A stretch of 64,000 nucleotides of DNA from Cricetomys ansorgei. Taxonomy: Eukaryota > Chordata > Mammalia > Rodentia > Nesomyidae. The translations under genes were made by a program, and so were the position numbers. The stretch is from NCBI GenBank assembly GCA_026225945.1, contig JAMJFZ010001225.1:186001-250000 (forward strand), given 5' to 3'. This document shows positions 1 to 25,200 of the stretch, piece by piece. Each line of letters opens with the position of its first letter. The stretch's first letter is position 1. The notes under the pieces are model-generated. The model saw only the letters and a list, made by a program, of their open reading frames with translations, was not told the origin of the DNA and searched no databases.

Positions 1-917
1 AGGACTTCGGGGCCAGTGTTGGATATGTCAGATCTGTCTCAAAAAGTGTTTAGGGTTATAGTTCCGGTGGAGTGCACAAAGGCCTGGGTTCCGTTCCTGG
101 AACTGCAAAATCCTTGGTGTGGGGACGTACTCAGATGGAGATAAAGGAGACCTGGCTGCAAGATCGTCTTTGGCTGACACCAAGTTCGAGGCCAGCCTAG
201 GATACATGAGACCCTGATTACAAACAAACAACACCAACAAAAACCTGAAATCAGGAACTACCCCGTGCCCCTCTGGTACTCCCCTCGACGGATGAAGCCC
301 TGACACACCTTTCCCAGGGCACAGGCTCTTTTCTGTCTCCCCAGGGATGAGCCTCTGCCGTAAGCGGCTGTGTTCCTGGGACAAGCACTGGACAGGACTG
401 GAGGGATGACAGGACATGGATTTCTGTGGACTGATCCAATGGCAGACTCATCTGATCTCAGTAAATTTCCTTGGGTGGAATTCTAAGTCACCCTTGAATA
501 ACCAAGGGACCAAAATGGGGGAAAGCTAGAGCAGAGATGGGGAGGGTTGGCCCCTGTGAGACGCCTTTGCCCGTAAGTATTCAAAAACAACACAGTCAAC
601 CTTTGACCCGTTTAAAATCAGCGGCTGGGAGATCACCATCAAACCTGAAGTTGCACAACTCCAGAAAAATTACCTAATACCACTGATCAACAGGCTGTGA
701 CAAAGTTCGAGTCAACAGACCCCACTACTCCAAACAGAGTGGGGCTCGCAGGCTGAAGATGAGAGGTGTCTCCAGTGAGACGCTCTGCCAAGAAGTTTTT
801 GTACTGTGCAGACTTCCTCATGACTGCATGCCGCTTGGATGTCTGGGAACAGTTCGGGGGGAAGTATTTAAGAAGGTGTCCTTTGGAGAAGACGGTTGGG
901 TTGTGTCAGGGGAACAG
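1..917. other. Intergenic, downstream of C4; degenerate SINE only
   Basis: I see no exon here. A degenerate B1-like fragment lies at about 175-235: it has a 'gttcgaggccagcct' core and an A-rich end with repeated 'caaa'. The rest is unassigned. Related mammals carry CYP21 downstream of C4, but no cytochrome P450 exon is recognisable in this stretch, so that gene, if present, lies beyond the window edge. Confidence 0.6.
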
Positions 918-1243
918 TGTTGTGGGAGTTTATTTTTGGTTATGTATAAAATAATTGTTTTACGCCTGTTGGGTGAGGGCTTCCCTAGGTCTTGGCGTTT
1001 TGTATTGTCTGCAGGTGTTGGAGTTATGTGGCGGGTGTTTGATTGCTAATGATCTGCGTGTCCTATCAGTAGAACACCTGAGGAGTTCTGGATCAATAAA
1101 AACACATGAGCTCCGATGCTCCGAGTTCCACTGTCCAGTATGGCGCCTGCCATGACGGCGGTTCCCTCTGCTGAGGTCTGGCACGGTTTATACGCATGAA
1201 TATGCCGCCGTGTCTCCTTGCTGAGCTGCCACGTCAGCTTACA
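918..1243 (+). repeat. 5' LTR of copy 1
   Basis: The LTR is about 326 bp, TG...CA bounded, with an AATAAA-containing core ('ggatcaataaaaacac', near 1092-1107). It shares the 'gtattgtctgcaggtgttgg' block and the 'tctgctgaggtctggca' block with every other LTR of this family in the window. Confidence 0.75.
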
Positions 1244-2184
1244 AATGGCACCTCTAACCTGGGGCACGATGTCATGCCAGCTAATCCGATGCAGAGACAA
1301 GGGAGAACAAGAAACTCCAGACCTCGTAGAGTCTGTTTTGTTTTGTTCTCTGCAAACCTGTTCAGATACTGGTGAGGTGAGGCGGTCCTGACAAGACACA
1401 TCTGCTGGGGAGATGAGAACTCACCCCAGGGGGGACTCTGCCTGCACACAAAGTTACCAGTTATTTTTCCTGCAAACCAGACTCTCTAAAAATCTGGAAA
1501 GTGTTTCCCCAGGGACAGCACACAGAAGCTGTCTCCCAGAACTGGCCGAGGTTGTATCTCATGCTGGCAGCTGAACTTGGTACTTAAAGAGTCACCCAGG
1601 TGGTGCTGGTTTTGAAGTTATGAAAAGGTCCTTTCAGAGCAGCTGAGGCTTGGCACCATGAAGAGAGCCCACGAGAGGCCATTCGTGAAGGTGCAGCCAA
1701 AGTAGCAGTTGAAGGACCAGATTGAAGGGGTCATGCAGAGAGGTTGAGGCTTGGCGCCATGAAAATAGGTGGAGAGAGGCTGGCTACTGGTGAAAGTGCA
1801 GCCCAGTTGCAGCAAGGGACCCCAGCAGTTCTAAAAGATGCCAGTACCATGGGACAACCCCCAAGGACAGCAGCGGCAGTGGAGGGGAGCCAGCCAGAGC
1901 CTGGAGGACAAGCTGTGTGTGCAGCAGAGGGCAGAGCCAGAGAAGTGACCTAAGCCCTTTGGACCCAGAAGATGGTGAGTGAATTCCTGATAATTGGACA
2001 TTGATGATGTTCTCCTGCTGTCCAAGGACACTGTGAAAGCTTGCTAGATGCTTGGTTTCATTGGGTCCTGTGCGTTAGCAACCCTCGTGATTGTTCCTCT
2101 GGTAAACAGTTTTGCTGGTGCATTGATAAATTGTGTTGTAGAGATAAAGCAACTTTTTGATTGGCTTATACAGAAGAGGGGAAT

Positions 2185-2518
2185 TGTTGTAGAAGCTTAT
2201 TTTTAGTTGTATAGAAAATAACTGTTTTGTGCTCTGTTCGGTGAAGGGCTGCCTAGGCCCTGGCATTTTGTATTGTTCGCAGGAGTTGGATTTACACGTG
2301 TGTGTGTGTTTGGGGGGGCGTGTTTGATTGCTAATGATCTGCACGTGCTATCAGCAGAATCAATAAAAACACCTGAGCTTAGACACTTGGGGTTCCACTG
2401 TCCAGTATGGTGCCTGCCACGATGGTGGTTCCCTCTGCCTTAGGCTGACAGGATTTACACATGTGAATATGCCTCCGTGTCTTCCTTGGTGAGCCACCAC
2501 AGCAGCTTTGCTGCGAGA
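2185..2518 (+). repeat. 3' LTR of copy 1
   Basis: The LTR begins TGTTGTAGAAGC directly after a purine-rich tract. It carries the same core blocks and a 'caataaaaacacctgag' poly(A) segment as the 5' LTR. Its right end (about 2500-2518) does not align well with the 5' LTR end, so the boundary is set by the gaacag repeat and may be off by a few bases. Confidence 0.65.
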
Positions 2519-2524
2519 GAACAG

Positions 2525-3279
2525 TGAGCACCAGAGTTGGTAGGGTGGTGTCAGGGGAGACGTGAGCTCCAGAAGCTGATGGTAGGGAAGGCAGGCAGAA
2601 ACAAGGCTCAGATAAAGACAGACAGTTCTAGAAAATAAGAAAGAAGGCAGCTGCTGGGAAGCCTCAGACAGGAGACCGCTGAGGTAACTGGGCAAAACAT
2701 TAATGGCGTAAAGGATTTTAGAAGTTAGCCCAGTTCCCCGGGCTTAGACAGATTAAGACAGTCAGAGCCGGCTGTAAAAGTTTCTTCCTTTCTTTTCCTT
2801 CCTAGACTTTGAGATGTAAAGAGGGTTAGGAATCTCTCCGGGTAACAGCCGACATCTGGGGACAGAGGGGCGGCGTCAAGTTACCAGTGGAAAGTAACAG
2901 TTACAAAAGGCTTCCAGCTTTGATACAGTGTTCAGAAACACTTTTACCTTTTAAGAAAACATTTACCTTTTGGCCCCAAAGAAGGCTTGGAGCCCAGACC
3001 CAGATGGCAGAAAGCTGCAATAGACACTTCAAGAAAGCTTTAACAGGTGTCCCTAGGGGCGCGGTGACTGCGGCAGCCAGCAATAGGCCACTTGGGACGC
3101 TGGCTATTGGGCCCCAAGACAGACTGAGTCCTAGGGAGACCTCAGGGAGGGAGGGTTCAGGCAGCTTCACAGCCCAAGGCTCCCCAAGACTCTGAGGCCA
3201 CCATTACACAAACCTGGCCGAGGGCCCGAAAACCCTGCTCCACCTACAGACACACGGGGACACGCTGCTGTCAGAAGCG
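2525..3279. other. Intergenic, no recognised feature
   Basis: This is unique-looking sequence between the LTR element and the C4 polyadenylation signal. The open frames on both strands are short and have no familiar motif. I see no CYP21 exon, no tRNA and no clear SINE. Confidence 0.6.
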
Positions 3280-3285
3280 TTTATT
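3280..3285 (-). terminator. C4: C4 polyadenylation signal
   Basis: AATAAA on the minus strand, 46-51 bases past the C4 stop codon. This implies a short 3' UTR ending near 3260. Confidence 0.85.
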
Positions 3286-3330
3286 TCTGCCTGACTGGGG
3301 CTGAATCCGGGGATGCAGAATCCTGCGCCC

Positions 3331-17450
<14,120 letters not shown>

Positions 17451-17698
17451 GGTGGAGGGTACAGGAGAGGTCAGACCCGTCCAGTCTGACTGTCCACTCC
17501 CTTCTGGTCAACCGAGGGTTGGGGCAGAGTTTGACTCTGGACCTAGCTCCTCCCCTTGCCCAAGAGCTGGGAAACCACGTGATGGTCAAGAAATGCAACT
17601 GGCCCCAGGCCCAGTGCTGGGGAGGCAGTCCAAACACCAAGGCCTCTGGAGAAATCTTGGCCCCAAAAAGGATCTATACTTCCTTGTTTTTTCCCAGG
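17451..17698 (-). promoter_or_regulatory. C4: C4 proximal promoter and 5' UTR
   Basis: This is the only unique sequence between the C4 start codon and an upstream LTR, 248 bp in all. It has no clear TATA box. A canonical E-box CACGTG is at 17577-17582, about 127 bp above the ATG, next to 'gctgggaaac'. Human C4 is driven by a TATA-less promoter with USF-binding E-boxes within about 100 bp of the start site, so this is probably the core element. The transcription start itself cannot be seen. Confidence 0.65.
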
Positions 17699-18251
17699 TG
17701 TTGGGGACGTTTATCTCCAGTTATGCTCACGTAACCTTAAGACAATTGGCTTGTACTTTGTTGGGTGAAGGGCTGCCTAAACCCTGGCAGTCTGCTTTAG
17801 CTGCAGGTGCTGGCTTGATGCACATCTGTGATTAAGATGTTTGCTTCCTCATGACCTGCACTTGCTCACGGCTCCCTGGCAGATAGCTTGCACTCTGAGT
17901 TCTCCGTGTGAGGAGCAAAGTTGCTGTGGAGGAATTCTGGTAGTCTCTCTCCCACAGTCTCAGGCAACAAGGAGAGAACACTCCCCTTGGGCTATGAACT
18001 CCCAAACCTTAAAGGTGACATAGCTTAGCTGCTAAGGATTGTGGGATGAGACTAAGCTATAGGTTTCTTCATTATGCAAATAGGCCCAACCTGAGATCAG
18101 ACAACTGGGGTGCAGTTGTCCAGGATGGCGCTTAGTTGTCCAGGGTGGCGCTTGCCATGACAGGCAGTTCCCTCTGCTAAGGACTGGCAGGTATGCATCT
18201 GAAAATGTCTCCTTGTCTTTCTTGGGGACTACAAAATTGCTATTGGCGACA
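17699..18251 (+). mobile_element. Solo LTR directly upstream of the C4 promoter
   Basis: The element is 553 bp, begins TGTTGGGGACG and ends CGACA. It is flanked by cccagg (17693-17698) and cccatg (18252-18257), a 6-bp target duplication with one mismatch. It shares the 'gggctgcctaaaccctggca' and 'ctctgctaaggactggcag' blocks with the other LTRs here. There is no interior, so it is a solo LTR. It points away from C4. Confidence 0.85.
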
Positions 18252-18269
18252 CCCATGTACCAGGCGCCT

Positions 18270-18650
18270 TCCTGTGTGTACGTATACGTGCTTGCTCATG
18301 TGTGTGGCTCCAGGCACCCCCTTACTGTGTGTACACACGTGCTTGCTCATGTGTGTGGCTCCAGGCACCCCCTTACTGTGTGTACACACATGCTTGCTCA
18401 TGTGTGTGGCTCCAGGCACCCCCTTACTGTGTGTACACACATGCTTGCTCATGTGTGTGTGGCTCCAGGCACCCTTACTGTGTGTACACACATGCTTGCT
18501 CATGTGTGCGGCTCCAGGCACCCCCTTACTGTGAGTACACACGTGCTTGCTCGTGTGTGGCTCCAGGCACCCCGTTACTGTGTGTACACACGTGCTTGCT
18601 CATGAGTGTGGCTCCAGGCACCCCCTTACTGTGTGTACATGTACATGTTG
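18270..18650 (+). repeat. 51-bp minisatellite, about 7 copies
   Basis: Tandem units contain 'gtgtacacacgtgcttgctc' and 'gtggctccaggcaccccctt'. The period is about 51 bp, a multiple of three, so every frame stays open; the translated frames are artefacts. One copy carries an extra 'tg' and one has lost two C. It lies between the solo LTR and the Stk19 3' end. Confidence 0.92.
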
Positions 18651-18957
18651 TATAGCTCCAACATGGAAACGGACAGGACAGTTGAATGGGCTTCCAAGAC
18701 CCTTGCCCCTTACATTCAAGACTGAACTACAGTCCTCTGCTTTGCATAGGCTTTAACAGAAAGCCTGTGGTTCCAGCTTCCCTGTGGCTCAGGGTGGGGT
18801 ACGCCCTCAGCCCCACAGGGAAATGGCCTAAGTAACCTTTGTTCCCTCTCTGAACTATGATGAAATGCTCAGCTCTAAGTCTGGCTTCATCCCATCCACA
18901 AGGACGCCCGAGCACACGGCATTAAAGAAAGGACAAGGAGAAGACAGGCACCAGGAT
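18651..18957. other. Intergenic, nothing recognised
   Basis: Unique sequence between the 51-bp minisatellite and the Stk19 polyadenylation signal. No exon, SINE or structured RNA is recognisable. Confidence 0.6.
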
Positions 18958-18963
18958 TTTATT
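18958..18963 (-). terminator. Stk19: Stk19 polyadenylation signal
   Basis: AATAAA on the minus strand about 240 bases beyond the Stk19 stop codon at 19204-19206. It is the first such signal downstream. Confidence 0.8.
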
Positions 18964-19203
18964 TGGCAATTTCACCCCGACATGTAGAACAGGGTGCTCT
19001 GCTCCCTTCCCCCGGGACCCCAGCACTCCCGCCTTCCTGCCCGGTGCGGCCCCAGGAGCCACATCCTCAGCCGTGCAGAGCCGCAGGTCAGAGACCCAGC
19101 CTGCAGCAGCAGGGCAGCCCGCGTCCTGTCCCGGCAACCCTGGCTCAGCCAGGCAGGAGCCTCACTCCACAACAGCCAGCAGAAGAGTCCAAGAGTCGAC
19201 TCC

Positions 19204-22200
19204 TCACGTATCCGGCAGGCGGAGGAGGGTTCCAGAAGTGGTGGGGACACTGTTGGAGAAGAACAAGACTGGAGCTGGCCGCCCAGGCCCAAAGTGTGAG
19301 ACTTCGGAACTGAGCGGCGTTCTCCTGAGTCCCAGAGAAGACAAGAGAACCCGGGCGCGGGAAGCATGGCGGCGATTATCCCGAGACCCAGGACGAGACT
19401 CACCAGTCCACCAGCTGGGCTCCGATGAGGTCGTGCACGTGGTAGTGGAGGCCGAGCCGCACCGCGGAAGGGGGCCTGCGGCCCAGGAGCTCTGACAGGA
19501 GCAGCTCCCGGTACTTGGCCTTCCGCACCATGCCCAGCACGGCCTGGCGTCCTGGAGGAGACGTGGCCAGGAAAGGTGAGTCAGACGTGGAGACCTAGAA
19601 CCCCAAAGGGTGTTCCTGAGGCACTGAGGACCAGTGCTGGGGGCACCATACCTTTAACAAAGTACTTGATGAACCTCCCGGCTCCAGGCACAGCCAGCCA
19701 CCAGCTCCCAGCATCACGGACGGTGAGGACTCCAGCGCTAACCAGGTGTCTGCAGGGGGTGAGGCCAGGGTGACAAGGTTAGACTCTGAGAACCTCCCTC
19801 CCCTCCCCTTCCCTGCCCTCCCCCGTCCTCCCCTCCCAAGCTGTCACTGTGTGGACACATGGTCCAGAAACACACACACCCTACTTCTGGGAAAGTTAAT
19901 TTCCAGATAGGCTCACGTAACTTTTAAAACATTGGCTTCTACACTGTTGGGGGAAGGGCTGCCTAGGCCTTGGCGGTCTGCACTGTCTGCAGGCGCTGGC
20001 TGGATGTAAACCTACGATTCGGATGTTTGCTTCCTCGTGACCTGCACATGCTCATGGCTCTCTGACAGACAGAGCTGCTGTGGAGGAATTCTTGCAGCCC
20101 CTCTCCCAGTGTCAGGCAACAAGAAGACAGCACTTCCTTTGGGCTTTGAGCTCCCCCACTGTAAGATGACACAGCTCAGTTGCTAAAGGATTGTGGGACG
20201 AGAATAAGCTACAGGTTTCCTTCATTATGCACATAGGTGAGGGGTGGAGCTCTGGCATCAATAAAACACCTGAGGAGATTTTATATCAGGACAGACGTCT
20301 GAGATCAGATGATGGGAGTTCAGCTGTCCAGGATGGCGCTTGCCGTGACGTGCTGCCCCCTCTGCTGAGGTCTGGCAGGTTTGCATCTATGAAAACGTCT
20401 CGTCTTTCCTGCTGAGCTCACACAGTAGCATACGGCTACACCTACTGGTTCCACTACCCCTGCCTGAGTGTCCCGTGTTTTCTTCTCTGTAAGCGCACAC
20501 ACATGTGCGCACACGTGTGCAGGCCACATACACATGTACTTGCAAGCATGAGGAGGCCGCAGGCTTACAGCAAGCATGTGCAGTCTTTCTCGACCGTTTT
20601 AAAGGATTTGGTTTTATGTGCATGGGTGTTTTGACCACAGCTGTCTGTGCACCACGAGCATGCAATGCCCGTGGAGGCCAGAAGAGGGCATTGCATCTCC
20701 CAAGATTGGCGTTACAGACCACTGTGAGCCATTTTGTGGGTGCTGGGAATTGAACTTGGGTCCTCTGGAAGAACAGCCAGTGCTTAACCACTGAGCCATC
20801 TCTAGTCCCCTCCCCCCTTTTATTTTTTTGAGACAGGATCTCTCTATGTAGCCCTGGCTGTCCTGGAACTCGCCATGTTGGCCAGGCTGGCCTCCATCTC
20901 AGGGATCCCCCTGCCTCTGCCCTAAGCGCTGGGATTAAAGGTGTGCACCACCACTCCTGGCTCGACCTCATCCGGGTACGCTTGTCTTTGTCCCCACTCT
21001 CAGCACGGGGTTACAGACACCCCGCTGTGCTCAGCTTCTGTGGGTGCTGGGGACTGGACTGCAGGGCTGCAGGCTTACATGGTAGGCACTGTAAGAACTG
21101 GGCCAGCCCCCGAGACCTGCCTGGCAGCGATGCCAGCTGATAAAGCAGCCACCTTAGAGGCCTTCCCTGACCACAGGCCCTGGGATGTGTTTGAGGAGTG
21201 AGGTGACCTGTGAACTCCCCCACCTAGCCCCTGCTACTTCCCAGGGGAGACCAGTGACCTCACACACCAGCAGGTTACAGAGCAGGAGGCCAGACACAGA
21301 TGAGTGCTCCAGAAGCCACCTGTACGGAGGCCTTGCCTCGTAATCTCCCTCTTCCTCTGGAGGGACCCTGTGGAAGTGGACCTGTGGGGACACTGCCGCC
21401 TCTACCGTTCTCTGCCCTCAGTCCCAGAGTGAGTCCTACCAGGCACAGCTCCCGCTGGGCCTCGCGTATTAGGCAAGCCTCTAGCTCTCCTGGTTTTCCA
21501 AAGCCTACCAACCCCACGATGTCTCACGTGATCTCCGGGTCCCTGAAGCCATAAGTCCGTGTCATCTGGTCCTGCTGGAAGCTAAGGTCCCCGCAGGCTG
21601 GGAGCACCGAGGCCAGGAACTTCTGCACTGCCCCAGCACAGGGTCGGCCATCACAGGCCTTGAGAACCTGGAACAGAGTTGACATCTGAGACCAGCACGA
21701 CCCCAGTCCCCACCACGGCTCTCTAGCCAGTTTCTTCCCCAGGACGTTCTGACTCCCCTCTCCTGGGTCCCTCCGAGGCCCTGCTTCCTTCTGCCCTCCC
21801 CATCTTACTATAGCTCTGTGCCCTCTTGGAGATAACGTTCCTCTGATATTTCTATGCCTAACTTCCCTGCCCCACCCACCCATCCACACACACGTGCACT
21901 CGTGCATACACGCATGCACACCTGCACACACACACATACGCACATACACACCCGCACACGCACACACACATACACACACGCACACACACATGCACACACA
22001 CACACACACACATGCACATACACGCACAACACGCACACACACGCGTACTCTGGTCCTGTAGTCCTCCGTGAAGACAATCCCATGGGCGTCCAGGTCGAAG
22101 CCCAGCTGGATGATTCTGATCTCCCCTCGCTCTTGAAGCTCCTTCTGTCTCCACAGAGATGAGAGTGCAAAGAAAAACAGGGTCAGACAAGTGCGGTCAT

Positions 22201-25200
22201 CTGAATACCGGGGCGGGGAGTTTGGTTGCCGGTGTGTGTGTGTGTGGGGGGGTCCCTGGAGGGATGAGCACACTGGCCAGGAAGGGAGGTTCGCCCCTCC
22301 CTTGAGGTAGACCATCAGGCACCTCTTCCCACTCGTCGCCTGCCCCTCACATGCCAGCCTTACGACAATGAAACGCTTTCCAAGCCCAGTCCCTTGCCAG
22401 TCGCTACAGCTGAATGGTGGCAAGGTCAGGGTGGTGAAGTCTGAGGCCAGCCTGGGCTACAGGTGAGTTCCAGGCCAGCCTGGTCTACAGAGTGAGTTCC
22501 AGGCCAGCCTGGGCTACAGAGTGAGTTCCAGGCCAGCCTGGGCTACAGAGTGAGTTCCAGGCCAGCCTGGGCTACAGAGTGAGTTCCAGGCCAGCCTGGG
22601 CTACAGAGTGAGTTCCAGGCCAGCCTGGGCTACAGAGTGAGTTCCAGGCCAGCCTGGGCTACAGAGTGAGTTCCAGGCCAGCCTGGGCTACAGAGTGAGT
22701 TCCAGGCCAGCCTGGGCTACAGAGTGAGTTCCAGGCCAGCCAGGGCTGCAGAGTGAGTTCCAGGCCAGCCAGGGCTGCAGAGTGAGTTCCAGGCCAGCCT
22801 GGGCTACAGAGTGAGTTCCAGGCCAGCCTGGGCTACAGAGTGAGTTCCAGGCCAGCCAGGGCTACAGAGTGAGTTCCAGGCCAGCCTGGGCTACAGAGTG
22901 AGTTCCAGGCCAGCCTGGCTACAGAGTGAGTTCCAGGCCAGCCTGGGCTACAGAGTGAGTTCCAGGCCAGCCTGGGCTACAGAGTGAGTTCCAGGCCAGC
23001 CTGGTCTACAGAGTGAGTTCCAGGCCAGCCTGGGCTACAGAGTGAGTTCCAGGCCAGCCTGGGCTACAGAGTGAGTTCCAGGCCAGCCTGGGCTACAGAG
23101 TGAGTTCCAGGCCAGCCTGGGCTACAGAGTGAGTTCCAGGCCAGCCAGGGCTGCAGAGTGAGTTCCAGGCCAGCCAGGGCTGCACAGTGAGTTCCAGGCC
23201 AGCCTGGGCTACAGAGTGAGTTCCAGGCCAGCCTGGGCTGCAGAGTGAGTTCCAGGCCAGCCTGGGCTGCCAAGTGAAACCTTGTCTCAAAAAAAAAAAA
23301 GTCTTTGTTTTGTTTTGTTTTTTGCTTAAACATTAAGAAGCTCACAAGATCAGAGGAACTGCCAGGAAAAAGAAAATGTATTAAAGAGAAAACAAAGACT
23401 CAGAGAGAAATGAAACTCTGGAAGGCATCTGCTGATCTAAGCAAATCTGCCCAGCACATGGCCAAAAATAACTAGGCACACAGGAAGCAAAACTCAGAAG
23501 ACTCGCAACCACAGGATTACCAAAAAGGCCTGTAACCACACCAAAACAGCGCCCAGGCGGAACACGGCAGGTGGGCGCGCTTCAGTGACGCGGGATGTCT
23601 GTTTTAATCCCATTTTTGAAGCACGGGTCCCCTGTCACCCACGCCGGTCTCAAACCGGCAGGGACACTTCTGAGCGCCAGAGTCACGGAGCTGAACCGCG
23701 TACCTGGCCGGTATTTATTTTTTTATATTTATTAGGCATTTTAGGAAGAACTGAAAGGGGTGTTTTGAGGTTCCTGGCGTGAGAGAATGACAGATGGAGA
23801 CGAGAATCTGACTCCCCTAACCTGCTCCTTACACGCTGTAGGCACATGTGAAATCTCCACACCCTCTCAGCAGCTGTGAAAGGAAACCAAGCTAATGTTG
23901 ATAACAGACTGTAAGACATACAGCACAGTCTCACCTCCAAGTTTAAAAATGCATAAAACCAAGCCGTTGTTGACTATATATATATATACCAAAGGGACAA
24001 AAATAGTGGTCAAAGGCAAACCGGTTTGTGTAGGGCGCAGACCGCTCTGGCCTACCTGGTGACTAAATGAGTATTTTCTTTGTCTGTGTCTTAAAGGCAG
24101 GTGCGGGACCCCAGCACTTAGGAGGCAGAGGAGAGAGGACCGGAGCCCAACCTCATCCTCAACAACTCAGTGAGCTTGAGGCCAGCCTGAGCTACGTCAA
24201 AGAAGCCGATAAACAAGAGGTTAAGCGTGGCGGTGGGGTTCCGGTAGTCCCAGCACTAGCGAGGCTGCAGCAGGAGAATCGCAAGTTTGAGGCAGCCTGG
24301 GCTATAAATTAAAACCTTGTCTTAAAACACAACTTTAAATCGTGTGAACACGTTTCTCTCATGCAATTCTTTTCTTGGCCTTTTTTTTTTTTTTTTTTTT
24401 TTCGGTTTCTCTGTTGTAGCCCTGGCTGTCCTGGAACTCCCTCCGTAGACCAGGCTAGCCCTGAACTCACAGAGATCCACCTGCCTGCCTCTGCCTCCCG
24501 AGCACTGGGATCAGAGGCGTGCGCCGCCACCGCCTGGGTTCATGCAATTCTTAAAGCTTTCAAAAAACGATCATTTGTGTTATGGGGAGAAAGGAGCCTT
24601 CGGCTTGTGTGAGGGGGTCAGAGGGCACCTCTGCGGGAGGGCATCCCCCCTCATCCCCCTCCCCACGGCAATCTCAAGTCTGGCTCGGAGGCCGCTGTCC
24701 TGCTGGCAGTAGTCAACAAATCCTCTAATTATAAGTGGGCTGAGTCTTTCCCAGGGCTCGGAAACTCGGTAAGGACGCGAGGGCCAAGCCAAGCCCGCCG
24801 AGCTACCCACGTTAAAAGGAGCGCAGGGAGGCCCGCGGCGGCAGAGAGGCTTTAGCGGTGTCAAAACCTTTGACTCTGGGCAGCGGTCTTCGAGGAGTTC
24901 GAGCAAGACCGAGACCAGTCCGTCCGCAGCCTTCACGCCGTCTCCGCGGAGCGCGTGAGGCCCGGCTCGGCAGGTGTTGAACACACCGCACCCCCTAAGC
25001 CTGGCTGAAGGGTCCTCAGACTTCCTAGGGATCCCGTTCCACCGCCGTGACGTTTCCCCGGGTACCGCGGGCTCCGGATGACCCGCAGCGGCCGCAGCCC
25101 ACTGTACGCCGCCTGCCGCTTCACCCGATCGCTTCACCGGATCGGTACCTTCCTCCTCTTGCAACCCGCTCACGGCCGCTTGGAGACTCCGGGGGCTCAC

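Larger units (their letters stand above)
918..2518 (+). mobile_element. Non-autonomous LTR element, class II ERV-like (copy 1)
   Basis: The 5' LTR is at 918-1243 and the 3' LTR at 2185-2518. The 5' LTR begins TGTTG and ends ACA. It is followed after two bases by 'tggcacctctaacctggggc', which resembles a decayed lysine-tRNA primer-binding site. A purine run ('agaagagggg') precedes the 3' LTR. The 6-mer gaacag lies immediately outside both ends (912-917 and 2519-2524), consistent with a 6-bp target duplication, although the last bases of the 3' LTR differ from those of the 5' LTR. The roughly 940-bp interior shows no gag, pol or env reading frame. It closely matches the interior of the element at 55707-57696. 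The family name is not known to me. Confidence 0.75.

Noticed and set aside
18213..18655. Overlapping 100-130 residue repeat proteins
   Set aside because: They follow the 51-bp minisatellite, whose period is a multiple of three. There is no promoter, splice structure or family match.
21524..22423. 299-residue minus-strand frame
   Set aside because: It runs through Stk19 exons 4 and 3 and the CA-rich intron 3 between them. The real protein uses the spliced exons.
22440..23292. Array with 29-bp period considered as a CRISPR
   Set aside because: The repeats are directly adjacent with no spacers, derive from B1, and lie in a mammalian intron.
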